64,000 bases of DNA, from assembly GCA_902625945.1 (NCBI GenBank), contig CACODG010000002.1, forward strand, positions 1-64,000. Direction: 5' to 3'. A program made the translations under genes and the position numbers. The stretch comes from an uncultured Pelagibacteraceae bacterium. GTDB lineage: Bacteria; Pseudomonadota; Alphaproteobacteria; Pelagibacterales; Pelagibacteraceae. Position 1 is the stretch's first letter. Every line of letters begins with the position of its first letter. Positions 1 through 9,401 of the stretch are shown in pieces. Under the pieces are notes generated by a model. That model ran no database searches and was not told the DNA's origin. It saw nothing but the letters and a program-made list of their open reading frames with translations.

Positions 1-20
1 CTAAAGACAGAAAAAATTTT

Positions 21-1292
21 TTGATTACTAAAAAAAATCAACTAATTTTCAATCCTATCTTCGTAAAAAAAAAATCGAAGAAGAAGTTAGTATTATTGTT
101 AATGCTTGATGGTCTAGGTAAAGATTTAACCACTCATATCGATAATTCAAACAAATTTTTTAAAAATGGAAATTTTTCTAATGTATGGTCAAATGCAGAA
201 TGGACTTTGCCATCATTTAGTAACTTAATTAGCGGCACAAGAACATCAACCCATGGCGTTTTTGAAGCAAATTCCAATTACTCAAACTATTTCAATATTC
301 ACTCTTTAGCTAATCCTGTGAAAATGAATAATAAAACTATATTTGAATATTTTAAAAATTTGGGATTTGTTACATCCTCTTTTAGTGCTTATGACAGAAT
401 AAATCCAAGTTATAATTTTAATAAGGGAGTAGATATATTTAAATATTCTAAAAATCATACAGCAGAGGAAATTATTGAGGACATCATTGGACAGATAGAA
501 ATGTTTAAAAACAACTCAAATTTTATTTATGCACATATTTTTGATACTCATAGCCCTGCTAAAAATTTTCATAGGATTTCTGAATTTGCTGGATATCCGT
601 CTACAAATTACAATTTTGATAAAGAAAATAAAGATATAGATAAATCTTTAAAGAAAGCTATTAGAATTCATGATAAATTTGAGAGTGTACAAGATATATC
701 ATCTTTTAAGACTTCTGATAGAAAGTTAAGTATATTATATAACTATTTACACAATCTTAAATTAGATGATTTTACTATTCTCTTATTTGGAGATCATGGG
801 ACAAGGTTGAATGATACAAAAAAGTTTAACGTTCTATCTAAGAGACACAATAATATAGGTTTTTTTGTAAAAGATAAGAAAATTAAGAATTTTAAAAACA
901 AAAATAATTTTATTGAATTAATCGATGTTCTGCCAAGTTTGCTTTTTAGATATTCAAAAAAAGAATTTTTAAAGAACCAAAATAGTTTTGATGGAGTTAA
1001 CTCAATTTTTTCCAATAAGAAAAAAAATTATACAATAAGTGAGTCAGTATATCCGCCACATTATAAAGTAAATATTAGAAATAAATTTATAAATACATTG
1101 TTTAATTTTAGTTTTAGAAATAATCATCTAGGCAAAATTCAAGAAATGTTCTGGTATGATAAAAATGATAAAAAAATTGATATTGAAAAAATAGAAAAAA
1201 AATATAAAAAAACTTTTTTGAAATTTTTCAAAATTAAAAAAGACTTAATAAAAAAATCAGAGATATTTAAGAATTTTGATAAAAAATTATGA
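21..1292 (+). CDS. Sulfatase / alkaline-phosphatase-fold hydrolase or transferase, 5' end uncertain
   Basis: Likely a metal-dependent phospho- or sulfo-hydrolase or transferase acting on surface glycan. The superfamily core is visible: LMLDGLGKD near residue 30 (first metal-binding Asp), WTLPS near 61-65 whose Thr is the likely nucleophile, GDHG near 257 and a later RHN. The frame stays open to base 3 with no stop, and the nearest start here is TTG at 21, so the true start may lie upstream of the window. No signal peptide is evident. It is the first visible gene of an operon and overlaps the next gene by 4 bases. Substrate unknown; phosphoglycerol or phosphoethanolamine transfer are alternatives. 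Confidence 0.7.
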   Translation: MITKKNQLIFNPIFVKKKSKKKLVLLLMLDGLGKDLTTHIDNSNKFFKNGNFSNVWSNAEWTLPSFSNLISGTRTSTHGVFEANSNYSNYFNIHSLANPVKMNNKTIFEYFKNLGFVTSSFSAYDRINPSYNFNKGVDIFKYSKNHTAEEIIEDIIGQIEMFKNNSNFIYAHIFDTHSPAKNFHRISEFAGYPSTNYNFDKENKDIDKSLKKAIRIHDKFESVQDISSFKTSDRKLSILYNYLHNLKLDDFTILLFGDHGTRLNDTKKFNVLSKRHNNIGFFVKDKKIKNFKNKNNFIELIDVLPSLLFRYSKKEFLKNQNSFDGVNSIFSNKKKNYTISESVYPPHYKVNIRNKFINTLFNFSFRNNHLGKIQEMFWYDKNDKKIDIEKIEKKYKKTFLKFFKIKKDLIKKSEIFKNFDKKL

Positions 1293-2275
1293 GAAAAATA
1301 AATATTTTTGTAACTCTTGGACCTAGCTCACTCAATAAAGATTTTCTCAATTATATTAATGGAAAAGTATCATTAGTAAGATTGAATATGTCCCATGTAG
1401 GGGAGAAAGATCTAAAAAGACAAATTCTGTTCATTAAAAAAAATTGTAAAATACCAATATGTATTGACACAGAAGGAGCCCAAATTAGAACAAAATTATC
1501 TAGAAAAAAAAGAATTAAGTATTTTAAAAAAAATATAATTTTTTTTAATAAATTAAGTAAAGATAAAAATTTTTATCCCCCAGATGTTTTTGATAAGTTA
1601 AAAATAAAGGATATTTTAGATATTGGCTTTGAAGGTTTAAAAATTAAAATTATTGGAAAGACAAAAAATCAAATTAAAGCTATTTGCATAAATCAAGGTT
1701 TTTTTGAAAATAATAAAGGAGTTCATGTAATTAATAGAAAGGTGAAACTCAACTATCTCACCAAAAAAGATTTACAATCTATTAAAATAGCAAAAAAACT
1801 AAAAATTAAAAATTATGCTTTATCTTTCACTAATTCTATTAGTGATATTAAAAATTTTTCAAAATTACTTCCAAGAGAAAAAAAAATTTTTAAAATTGAA
1901 ACATTTGAAGCACTTAAGAATATAAATTTATTTTTCAAAATAGGAAATCAATTTTTAATCGATAGAGGTGATTTATCGAAAGACATAGGAATAGAAAATA
2001 TACCCTTTGCTCAAAGGAAAATATTTAGTTTGTCCAAAAAAATTAAAAAAATAAAAATAGCAGTAGCAACAAATTTTTTAGAAAGTATGATTGAAAAGCC
2101 GTTTCCAACAAGAGCAGAAGTCAACGATATTTATAATTCAATTGAAATGGGAACTAGCTCTTTAGTATTGGCTGGAGAAACAGCAATAGGCAAATATCCA
2201 AAAGAATGCATAGATTATCTTTTAAAGATAATTAAAATTTACCACAAAGACCTTAAAAGAAATTTTAAATATTAA
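1289..2275 (+). CDS. Pyruvate-kinase-like protein lacking the C-terminal domain
   Basis: Homologue of pyruvate kinase, which interconverts PEP+ADP and pyruvate+ATP. It has 328 residues against about 470 for the family. Landmarks kept include VRLNMSH near 30, IDTEG near 59 (the family has DTKG), FKIE near 202 (catalytic Lys and metal Glu), RGDLS near 226 (metal Asp) and LESMIEKPFPTRAE then GETAIGKYP near 267-310. The protein stops just after this, so the allosteric C-terminal domain is absent, and the B domain is short. It overlaps the upstream gene by 4 bases and shares an operon with a NeuB-type enzyme that consumes PEP. It may supply or sense PEP or have a new role; activity is uncertain. 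Confidence 0.8.
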   Translation: MRKINIFVTLGPSSLNKDFLNYINGKVSLVRLNMSHVGEKDLKRQILFIKKNCKIPICIDTEGAQIRTKLSRKKRIKYFKKNIIFFNKLSKDKNFYPPDVFDKLKIKDILDIGFEGLKIKIIGKTKNQIKAICINQGFFENNKGVHVINRKVKLNYLTKKDLQSIKIAKKLKIKNYALSFTNSISDIKNFSKLLPREKKIFKIETFEALKNINLFFKIGNQFLIDRGDLSKDIGIENIPFAQRKIFSLSKKIKKIKIAVATNFLESMIEKPFPTRAEVNDIYNSIEMGTSSLVLAGETAIGKYPKECIDYLLKIIKIYHKDLKRNFKY

Positions 2276-2277
2276 AA

Positions 2278-4038
2278 ATGTTTAAAAAGCTTAATTATAT
2301 TCTAGGAAAAGGTGACATGAAAAGATATATATTCTTCTTATCACTTAATATTTTATTTTTTTTACTTGAGTTTATTTCCCTTTCTTCTTTACCATTATTC
2401 GTTGCTACTCTTGTTAATCCTGATCTTGTGCTATCTAAAATTAAATTTGTAAAATTTTTAAATTTTGAAGAATTGATTAATGATCAGAATATAGTTTATT
2501 ATTCTGCTATTTTGGTTGTTTCATCTTTTTATCTTAAAAACATTTTATTAGGATTTTTTCTTTATTTTGAAAATGAGTTTTATAGAAAGATTAGAACAAA
2601 CTTATCAGAAAAGTTATTTGGGAACTTTATTAATATGCCATATGTAAATCACGTAAACAAAAATCAAGCTGATTATTCAAATTTGACATTATTTAATATT
2701 GAGCACTTCACCGCCTATATGGAAAATATAAATACCTTTTCAAGAGAAATAGTTACTTTAATAGTATTATTTTTAATAGTAACTCTTGCTGAGCCAAAAG
2801 CTGCTTTTGTTGTTATTGTGCTTTTCAGTTTAATTTTTGTACTTTATAAATATTTTGCCAGAAAAAAAATATCTAAATGGGCAAAAGTTTTAAATCAATT
2901 AAGAAGTTCGATACTTAAAACTTTAAACGAGTCATTTGGAGCTATTCAAGAGATTAAAATTTTTAACCAAGAAAATAATTTACAACGAAATTATTCTGAA
3001 AAAATCACTATTTACGAAAAGAACAGATCAAATATAATACTTGCTAGAAAATTTCCAAAAATTTTTCTTGAACTTTCTGCAATTTCATTAATAGTAATAA
3101 TATCTATAATTTACTTTCTATTTTCAAACGACACTAAATCAATCTTAACCATTTTATCAGTTTACCTTGTTGTATCTGTTCGATTTATTCCTGCTTTTAA
3201 TAGTTTATCAAATTCATATGGATATCTGAGAGTTTATAAGCCTGGGTTTGAGGCTATCTATAAACAAATACAAGAAATCATAAACTTTTCTATTGATAAT
3301 AAAAAGATGAAACAAAGATTAAATCAAGATGATAAAAATCTCAAAAAAAATTATATAAAAATTGACAACTTATCTTTCTCATATAAAAATCAAAGCGATG
3401 ATAAGTCTTTAAATAATATTTCTATAAATATAGACAAAGGTGATATCGTTGGAATTACAGGAGAGTCAGGTTCAGGAAAAAGTACACTTTTTTACTTATT
3501 GTTAGGCTTATTAATACCAGAAAAAGGAAACATATTTTTTCAAGGAAAAAGTATTTTCAATAATTTAGAAAACTGGAGAAAAAAAATTGGATATATTTCT
3601 CAAAACGTATTTTTGTTTGATGGCACTATTAAAGATAATATAAGTTTTAATTTATCCGAAAAAAATAAATTTAATGATAAAGAGTTAATAGATAAGGTCA
3701 TCGAAATTTCACAGCTAAGAAAAACAATAGATCAAATGCCAAACAAGTTAGAGACTTTGGCGGGCAGTAACGGTATCAAGCTATCGGGAGGAGAAAAACA
3801 AAGAATAGCAGCAGCAAGAACACTGTACAGAAAGCCTGATATAATTTTTCTTGATGAATTTACTAGTTCATTAGATTTAGAGAATGAACAAAAAATAACA
3901 GAGGGGATTTTGAAATTTGCAAAAGGAAAAACAATATTTTTAATTACGCACAGACATCAACTTTTAGAATTTTGTAATATAAATATCATTCTTAAAAATG
4001 GAAAAATTTCAGAAATAAAAAATAATAAATTATTATAA
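2278..4038 (+). CDS. ABC exporter, fused permease and ATPase (MsbA-like)
   Basis: Half-transporter of the type-I exporter fold; such proteins move lipid-linked glycans, lipids or peptides across the inner membrane as homodimers. Residues 1-320 hold hydrophobic segments at about 17-38, 65-90, 160-190 and 265-300. The ATPase domain follows, with Walker A GESGSGKST near 395, a Q-loop region IGYISQNVFLFDG near 437, signature LSGGE near 502 and Walker B IIFLDE near 522, then the H-loop ITHRH. Length (586) is normal. It sits between a pyruvate-kinase-like gene and a GT2 gene, so it probably exports the glycan or lipid-linked unit made by this cluster. Confidence 0.85.
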   Translation: MFKKLNYILGKGDMKRYIFFLSLNILFFLLEFISLSSLPLFVATLVNPDLVLSKIKFVKFLNFEELINDQNIVYYSAILVVSSFYLKNILLGFFLYFENEFYRKIRTNLSEKLFGNFINMPYVNHVNKNQADYSNLTLFNIEHFTAYMENINTFSREIVTLIVLFLIVTLAEPKAAFVVIVLFSLIFVLYKYFARKKISKWAKVLNQLRSSILKTLNESFGAIQEIKIFNQENNLQRNYSEKITIYEKNRSNIILARKFPKIFLELSAISLIVIISIIYFLFSNDTKSILTILSVYLVVSVRFIPAFNSLSNSYGYLRVYKPGFEAIYKQIQEIINFSIDNKKMKQRLNQDDKNLKKNYIKIDNLSFSYKNQSDDKSLNNISINIDKGDIVGITGESGSGKSTLFYLLLGLLIPEKGNIFFQGKSIFNNLENWRKKIGYISQNVFLFDGTIKDNISFNLSEKNKFNDKELIDKVIEISQLRKTIDQMPNKLETLAGSNGIKLSGGEKQRIAAARTLYRKPDIIFLDEFTSSLDLENEQKITEGILKFAKGKTIFLITHRHQLLEFCNINIILKNGKISEIKNNKLL

Positions 4039-4692
4039 ATGAGAAAAATTAGTATTATTGTTCCAGTTTTCAATCACGAAAAATACATTGCAAGATGTAT
4101 AAGGTCATTAATTAATCAAACTATGTCTAAAAGTGATTATGAAATAATTGTAATTAATGATGGGAGTACTGATAAAACTTCGAATGTTCTGAAAGAATTT
4201 GGAAAATATATAAGTTTGATAGAAAATAAAAAAAATGAAGGCTTGCCAGTAGCTTTGAACAAAGGAATTAAAAAAGCTTTATCAAAATATATAGTTAGAG
4301 TTGATGCTGATGACTATGTTAATGAGGATTTCTTAAAATTTCTGTACGCTTATATTGTTTCAAATCCTCACATGGATGCAGTTTCTTGTGATTATTATTT
4401 AGTTGATGAAGAAGAAAAAATTATTAAACGTGAAAATTCATCAGAGAGTCCTATAGGATGTGGTATTATTTTTAAGTCACAAGATATAATTAAGCTCGGA
4501 CTTTATGATGAAAATTTTCTACTTCATGAAGATATTGACTTAAGAAAAAGATTTGAAAAAAATTATAATATTTTTCGTTTAGAGTTACCACTATATAGAT
4601 ACAGAAGACATGATAAAAATATTACAAATGATACTAAAAAAAATAAAAAATTTTTAAATTATTACAAAAAGAAATACAAAATAAAAAAATGA
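4039..4692 (+). CDS. Family 2 glycosyltransferase
   Basis: GT-A-fold inverting glycosyltransferase, presumably adding a sugar to a surface glycan at the cytoplasmic face. The N-terminus has the family signature [14 protein letters not shown], then [10 protein letters not shown] near 36 and the metal-binding VDADD motif near 93. The later HEDIDLRKR near 170 is a typical ED acceptor-site motif. At 217 residues it is a compact form with no membrane anchor. The start abuts the stop of the ABC exporter gene, and its end overlaps the neuB-like gene by 4 bases, indicating translational coupling. Donor and acceptor cannot be read from the sequence. Confidence 0.85.
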   Translation: MRKISIIVPVFNHEKYIARCIRSLINQTMSKSDYEIIVINDGSTDKTSNVLKEFGKYISLIENKKNEGLPVALNKGIKKALSKYIVRVDADDYVNEDFLKFLYAYIVSNPHMDAVSCDYYLVDEEEKIIKRENSSESPIGCGIIFKSQDIIKLGLYDENFLLHEDIDLRKRFEKNYNIFRLELPLYRYRRHDKNITNDTKKNKKFLNYYKKKYKIKK

Positions 4693-5738
4693 GAAAAATA
4701 TTTAATAAAAAAAATTTTCCAGACCCATACATTATTGCTGAAATAGGTGTTAATCATGAATGCTCTATAAAACATGCTTTAAAATTAGTTGAGCTTGCAA
4801 AAAAAGGAGGCGCACATGCAATCAAATTACAAAGTTATAAAGCAGAAAATTTAGCTTCAAAATATGCTAAAGCATATTGGGATACAAAAAAAGAAAAATC
4901 AAAAAATCAATTTAAATTGTTTAAGAAATATGACCGTTTTAGCGATGAGGACTATTACAAAATTTTTAAAAGATGTAAAAAAATTGGGATAAATTTTTTA
5001 TCTACACCTTTTGATAATTTTGCTGTCGACTATTTAAATAAATATGTTAATTTTTTTAAAATTGCTTCTGCAGACATTACAAACTTACCATTGATAAGTC
5101 ATGTAGCCTCCAAAAAAAAACCAATTATTATTTCAACAGGTGCCTCAGACATAAGCGAAATTCATAAAGCGATTAAAACTATTAAACAAAAGAGTAATGC
5201 AGAAATTTGTATTATGCATTGTATACTCAACTATCCTACCGAAAATCATAATGCTAACTTATTGATGATACGACATTTAAAAAAAGAATTTCCTAAAACA
5301 ACTATTGGTTATTCTGATCATACTCTTCCTGATAAAAATATGAATATTCTAACGTCTGCATATTTAATGGGGGCAAAAATAATAGAGAAACATTTTACCA
5401 GCAACAAAAAACTAAAAGGAAACGATCATTATCATTCAATGGATGTTAGTGATTTAAAAATCTTTAACAAAAAACTTCATTATATAAAAAAAATTTTGGG
5501 GACCTCAAAATCAAAAAATTTTATTAAAGATGAATTAGTTTCTAGAAAACACGCTAGGAGAAGTTTAGTTGCTTCAAGAAATTTAGAAAAAGGATATAAA
5601 TTAAAAAAAAGTGATATAATTTGTAAAAGACCAGGAACAGGTATCAGCCCATATCATTTTAATAAGATAATCGGAAAAAAACTAAAAAAAAGAATTTTTG
5701 AGGACCAGTTATTTTCTTGGTCTCACATTAGCAAATGA
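4689..5738 (+). CDS. NeuB-family nonulosonate (sialic acid-like) synthase
   Basis: NeuB-family enzymes condense PEP with an N-acetylated hexose to give sialic, legionaminic or pseudaminic acid-type nine-carbon sugars. The barrel domain shows [13 protein letters not shown] near 15, AIKLQSY near 47, FLSTPFD near 97, FKIASAD near 118, ISTGAS near 148 and IGYSDHT near 208. A C-terminal SAF (antifreeze-like) domain starts near 280 with ARRSLVAS and RPGTGI. Length (349) is typical. No CMP-sugar synthetase or epimerase (NeuA, NeuC) is present in this window; they may lie upstream. Which nonulosonate is made cannot be decided. Confidence 0.9.
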   Translation: MRKIFNKKNFPDPYIIAEIGVNHECSIKHALKLVELAKKGGAHAIKLQSYKAENLASKYAKAYWDTKKEKSKNQFKLFKKYDRFSDEDYYKIFKRCKKIGINFLSTPFDNFAVDYLNKYVNFFKIASADITNLPLISHVASKKKPIIISTGASDISEIHKAIKTIKQKSNAEICIMHCILNYPTENHNANLLMIRHLKKEFPKTTIGYSDHTLPDKNMNILTSAYLMGAKIIEKHFTSNKKLKGNDHYHSMDVSDLKIFNKKLHYIKKILGTSKSKNFIKDELVSRKHARRSLVASRNLEKGYKLKKSDIICKRPGTGISPYHFNKIIGKKLKKRIFEDQLFSWSHISK

Positions 5739-7510
5739 GTAAAAAAGAATCTGCACTAGTATTTACAAGTTTAAGCAAAACTTGGTTTAAAAACAATAGA
5801 AATATATTAGTAGGAGAGTGGTGTTTAAAACAAATAAATGAAACTAAACATAAAAATTTCAAATATAAAGTTTCTGATAGAGAGGATAAAATTAATGTTA
5901 CTAAAGACGCAAAAATTTGCGATTATTACTATGAAAAATTATTAATCGATGTCACCAAGAAATTTGAAAATTTATACAAATTTAATTGGAATAAAAGATC
6001 TTGGGAAGTATTTTTAGGTCCATGGACTCATAGATTTGTTGCGATTGCTTATGATAGATTTAAAGCAACAGAGCATGCGTTAAAAAAGTTTAAAATCAAT
6101 AAAGTGATACTTAGCTCTGACCATAAATTTGGTCTTTTAACCCAAGATCATAATGAATTTAAATCTAAGTCTCAAACAGATGAGTGGAATTTATTACTTT
6201 TTTCAAAAATTTTTCTAAGATGTTTTCATAAGGATAAAATAAAAGTATTTAAAACTCCAATAAATTCTAAAGTCTATCAAAATGAAAATAGAAATTTGAA
6301 GAAAATTAATTTTTTTAAAATATTTATATGTAAAATCTTGAAGTTTATTTTTTCTTTTTTTGATAAATACACAAAAAATATATTCTATCGAACATATTTC
6401 AATAATAGAAAATTTATCTTTGATTTAAATATTTTGAAGAAAAATATTCCAATTATTTATGATTTCAACTATCAAATTCCAAATGTTGACTTTATTTCTA
6501 AAATCAGGTCTCAAAAAATTAAATCAAATTTTAAATTAAATCTTTTTGAAAAACTTTTGAGAGAATTATTTTTTGAACTTTTGCCCTTTTACTATTTGGA
6601 AAAAATAGATTTTTTAAAAAATTCTTCAAATAATCTTTTTTTACCATCAACAAAAAAAAGAAATATTTATACAGGTGTTGGTTTATGGCACGATGATATA
6701 TTCAAATTTTGGTTATCAAAATCTTTATCCAATGGAAGTAAATTATTTAACTTCCAACATGGATGTAATTACGGTGTTACTAAATATTCATATGCTGAAA
6801 ATTTAGAACTGAAACTTTGTGATTTTTTTTTCACATGGGGTTGGAAAAGCAAATCAAAAAAAGTTAAAAGATTTAATTCAACTCGACTTTCTAATATTAA
6901 GAAAAATTTAAATTCAAATTCTAAAAAATTATTAATTGTAACAGCAGCACCTCAAACTTATAGGATTGAAAATACAACAGGAAATTTAACAACAAAAAAA
7001 TCATTTTTATATTATTCTATGATAAAAAAATTTATAAAAACTTTTTTAATCTCTCATAAAGATTTAATATCTTTAAGACCATTTCCATCAGAGAAAAAAC
7101 TATTTTGTAATTTAAGCACAGAATTACGTAAAGAATTCAAAGAATTAAAAATAGAAAATACAAACAAAAGCCTCATAGACACCATCAAAAATTTTGGTGC
7201 AATTATTCATACTTACGACTCTACTAGTTTTTTAGAGACGATGTCTTTGAATAAACCATCCTTCTTAATATTTTCTGATGATATTTACAAAAATAACAAT
7301 AGAAAATCCTCAAAGCACTATTATAATTTATTAAGAAAGGCTAAAATCCTTCATCCTTCACATTTGTCTCTGATTAAATTTCTTGAAAAAATTGAATTTA
7401 ATTTTGACAAATGGTGGAATAAAAATCTAACACAAACTGTTAGAAAAACTTTTTGCCATCAATATTGTAATGTTGTAAATAACCCTTTAATGGAGTTTAA
7501 AAAAATATGA
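5735..7510 (+). CDS. LIC12162-family putative transferase
   Basis: Resembles the LIC12162 family of large putative transferases found in surface-glycan clusters and first named in Leptospira; the biochemical role is not established. Matching features are an N-terminal LVFTSLSKTW, then LVGEWC near 26, WEVFLGPWTH near 90, FNFQHGCNYG near 340, and FFTWGWKSKSKK near 367. The C-terminal third (from about 400) has a GT-B-like layout with LLIVTAAPQ and a late Tyr-Asp-Ser-Thr patch. Length 591 agrees with the family. It overlaps both neighbours by 4 bases. It is probably a transferase using the NeuB product or an activated group; this is inference. Confidence 0.75.
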   Translation: MSKKESALVFTSLSKTWFKNNRNILVGEWCLKQINETKHKNFKYKVSDREDKINVTKDAKICDYYYEKLLIDVTKKFENLYKFNWNKRSWEVFLGPWTHRFVAIAYDRFKATEHALKKFKINKVILSSDHKFGLLTQDHNEFKSKSQTDEWNLLLFSKIFLRCFHKDKIKVFKTPINSKVYQNENRNLKKINFFKIFICKILKFIFSFFDKYTKNIFYRTYFNNRKFIFDLNILKKNIPIIYDFNYQIPNVDFISKIRSQKIKSNFKLNLFEKLLRELFFELLPFYYLEKIDFLKNSSNNLFLPSTKKRNIYTGVGLWHDDIFKFWLSKSLSNGSKLFNFQHGCNYGVTKYSYAENLELKLCDFFFTWGWKSKSKKVKRFNSTRLSNIKKNLNSNSKKLLIVTAAPQTYRIENTTGNLTTKKSFLYYSMIKKFIKTFLISHKDLISLRPFPSEKKLFCNLSTELRKEFKELKIENTNKSLIDTIKNFGAIIHTYDSTSFLETMSLNKPSFLIFSDDIYKNNNRKSSKHYYNLLRKAKILHPSHLSLIKFLEKIEFNFDKWWNKNLTQTVRKTFCHQYCNVVNNPLMEFKKI

Positions 7511-8601
7511 GTTATATAAAAAAAATTGCCAAATCCCCCTATAGAATCACTGAGGTCAATTTATCATCACCTGTACTTTTGAAAAAAATTTATAAAATTA
7601 TTAACAAAATAATATGTAAAAAAATAAATTTTAACTCTTTAAAAGATCTTAAAAAATTAACTTTAAATGATATTGAAAAAATCAATAACGACATTAGAGG
7701 TCGATATCAATCAGAGGTATTTAATATCTTTAAAAAGGATATTATGAAAATAATAAATCAACAATATAGTGAAAAAAAACTTAATCTCAGAATTGGAGTT
7801 CAAGCAAAGTATATATGGAAGAAAAAAGCATCTAACTCTAAAAGAGTATTATCTTTTGATAAATCTGGCGTCTGGAGAGAATCCTTAAATTTACCAAACA
7901 GTTGTTTTCCGACACGACCTCATCAAGATCTTTCTAATAATGGTTTTAGAAGTTCTTCAATTATAATATTTTTTATTCAATTGAGTAAAAAAACTAAAAA
8001 ATCTTCGATGCTAGAAGTTGCAAAATTTAATTCTAAACAATTTTTAGAGAAGACTTATAATTATAGCGGTTATGAAAATGAAATTGCAAAATCAGTTAAC
8101 AATAAAAAAAAATGGATTATTCCTTCTGCACTCAAACCTGGAAAAATGCTCTTGATGGACTCAATGACTTGTCATAGAAGCGGAAAATTTGCTGAATTAC
8201 CAAGAATAGCGCTTAACGTTAAATTTCAACCCACAAACCTATTTTATATTTATAAATCTTTAGGTTTGAAAAATAATTTAAAAAAAATTAAAGGTAAGAA
8301 AGATAGACTTTTAAGACTAGCGAATGATCTAGAAAGTTTAGTAAAGTATAATCATGGTCTACATTTTGAACTTTCAATAACTCATCATCTTCTAAAGAAT
8401 TATAAATTAAGTAAAAAATTCATGAAAAAACTATTTTATAAACAACCTTCAAATAATATGTGTAAGAAATATATTGCTGGAGGTATACTTAGAAAAACAC
8501 TTAAAGAAATTTCTGCAAAAGATATAAAAAACATTTATAAAAATAATTATCAAATAGCAAATCTTTCTTGCGCTCAAAGTATCTATAATACAATCCAGTA
8601 A
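7507..8601 (+). CDS. Phytanoyl-CoA dioxygenase-like 2OG/Fe(II) protein with extra C-terminal region
   Basis: Probable cupin-fold oxygenase of the PhyH type. The candidate iron facial triad is HQD near 138-140 (in RPHQDLSNNG) and the His of TCHRSG near 222. The Arg of LPRIALNVKF near 234 fits the 2OG-binding Arg. About 130 residues after the core (from about 240) are helical and lysine-rich and I do not recognise them. The gene overlaps the LIC12162-like gene by 4 bases and is followed 9 bases later by a kinase-like gene. Hydroxylation or oxidation of a sugar or lipid is likely, but the substrate is unknown; a non-catalytic role cannot be excluded. Confidence 0.65.
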   Translation: MSYIKKIAKSPYRITEVNLSSPVLLKKIYKIINKIICKKINFNSLKDLKKLTLNDIEKINNDIRGRYQSEVFNIFKKDIMKIINQQYSEKKLNLRIGVQAKYIWKKKASNSKRVLSFDKSGVWRESLNLPNSCFPTRPHQDLSNNGFRSSSIIIFFIQLSKKTKKSSMLEVAKFNSKQFLEKTYNYSGYENEIAKSVNNKKKWIIPSALKPGKMLLMDSMTCHRSGKFAELPRIALNVKFQPTNLFYIYKSLGLKNNLKKIKGKKDRLLRLANDLESLVKYNHGLHFELSITHHLLKNYKLSKKFMKKLFYKQPSNNMCKKYIAGGILRKTLKEISAKDIKNIYKNNYQIANLSCAQSIYNTIQ

Positions 8602-8610
8602 ATCATTTCA

Positions 8611-9369
8611 GTGTTGAAAATTTTGATAAATTTTATTTTATCTTTTTTAAGGATAAAAATAATTAGATTTTTTTCTCATAAAAATAGAATATTAGTAATC
8701 CAACGTTTAGATACAAAAAATTTTATCAAAATCTCTTTTTTTAGTTTTTCTAACAGTTTACTACAAAATGAATACGAAGGTTTTAAATGGTATTTAAATC
8801 GATTTCAAAATGATAAAATATTTATTTCATTTAAAAAATATACCTTATGTAACGTATTAAATGTAAATTTGATACAAGGAAAAAAAATATCTTATTTAGA
8901 TAATTTTTTAAAAAATAAAAAATATATCATTAAATTAATTGATTATTACTATAAGGTTTGGCCTAGAAAAAAAAATACCCCTTCCCATGGAGATTTAACA
9001 TTAGACAATCTGATTTTTGATAAAAATCAAATCTATTTAATAGATTGGGAAAACTTTAATAAAAAAAAAGATGCGTGGGGGTTTGATCTAGTTTATTTTT
9101 TTCTTTCTGTAATTTTTCTACCAAATCTTAAAAAAAAAAAATTACCAAAAAAGGATTTGAAAGAAATATCTAAAATTTGGAAAAAAATTAAAAAATTATT
9201 AAAAAACGAGAAAATCAAAAATAATCCAATTAAATATTTTTTAGATAAATTTAAAAAAGATTTGCATTGGAAAAAATTAAGCAAAAAATTTCCAAATAAA
9301 TTTTTTTTAAATAAAGTAGATCCTGGCTTACTTAAAGATGTGGAAAAAGTCTTAAAAACAATTAGTTAA
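8611..9369 (+). CDS. Aminoglycoside-phosphotransferase/choline-kinase-fold small-molecule kinase
   Basis: Kinase-like protein; the fold phosphorylates sugars, choline or antibiotics with ATP. The catalytic loop SHGDLTLDNLIF near 128-139 and the metal motif LIDWE near 147 are clear. The N-terminal lobe is short and I cannot place the ATP-binding Lys with confidence. The start is GTG at 8611, just before a TTG. It is the last gene of the first operon; the next gene begins 32 bases later. A run of 12 A residues (9130-9141) sits in the reading frame. A sugar-1-kinase or lipid-head-group kinase role in the glycan pathway is plausible. Confidence 0.65.
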   Translation: MLKILINFILSFLRIKIIRFFSHKNRILVIQRLDTKNFIKISFFSFSNSLLQNEYEGFKWYLNRFQNDKIFISFKKYTLCNVLNVNLIQGKKISYLDNFLKNKKYIIKLIDYYYKVWPRKKNTPSHGDLTLDNLIFDKNQIYLIDWENFNKKKDAWGFDLVYFFLSVIFLPNLKKKKLPKKDLKEISKIWKKIKKLLKNEKIKNNPIKYFLDKFKKDLHWKKLSKKFPNKFFLNKVDPGLLKDVEKVLKTIS

Positions 9370-9401
9370 ATTAATTTAGCTATAGTATAAAAAAATATAA
9401 T

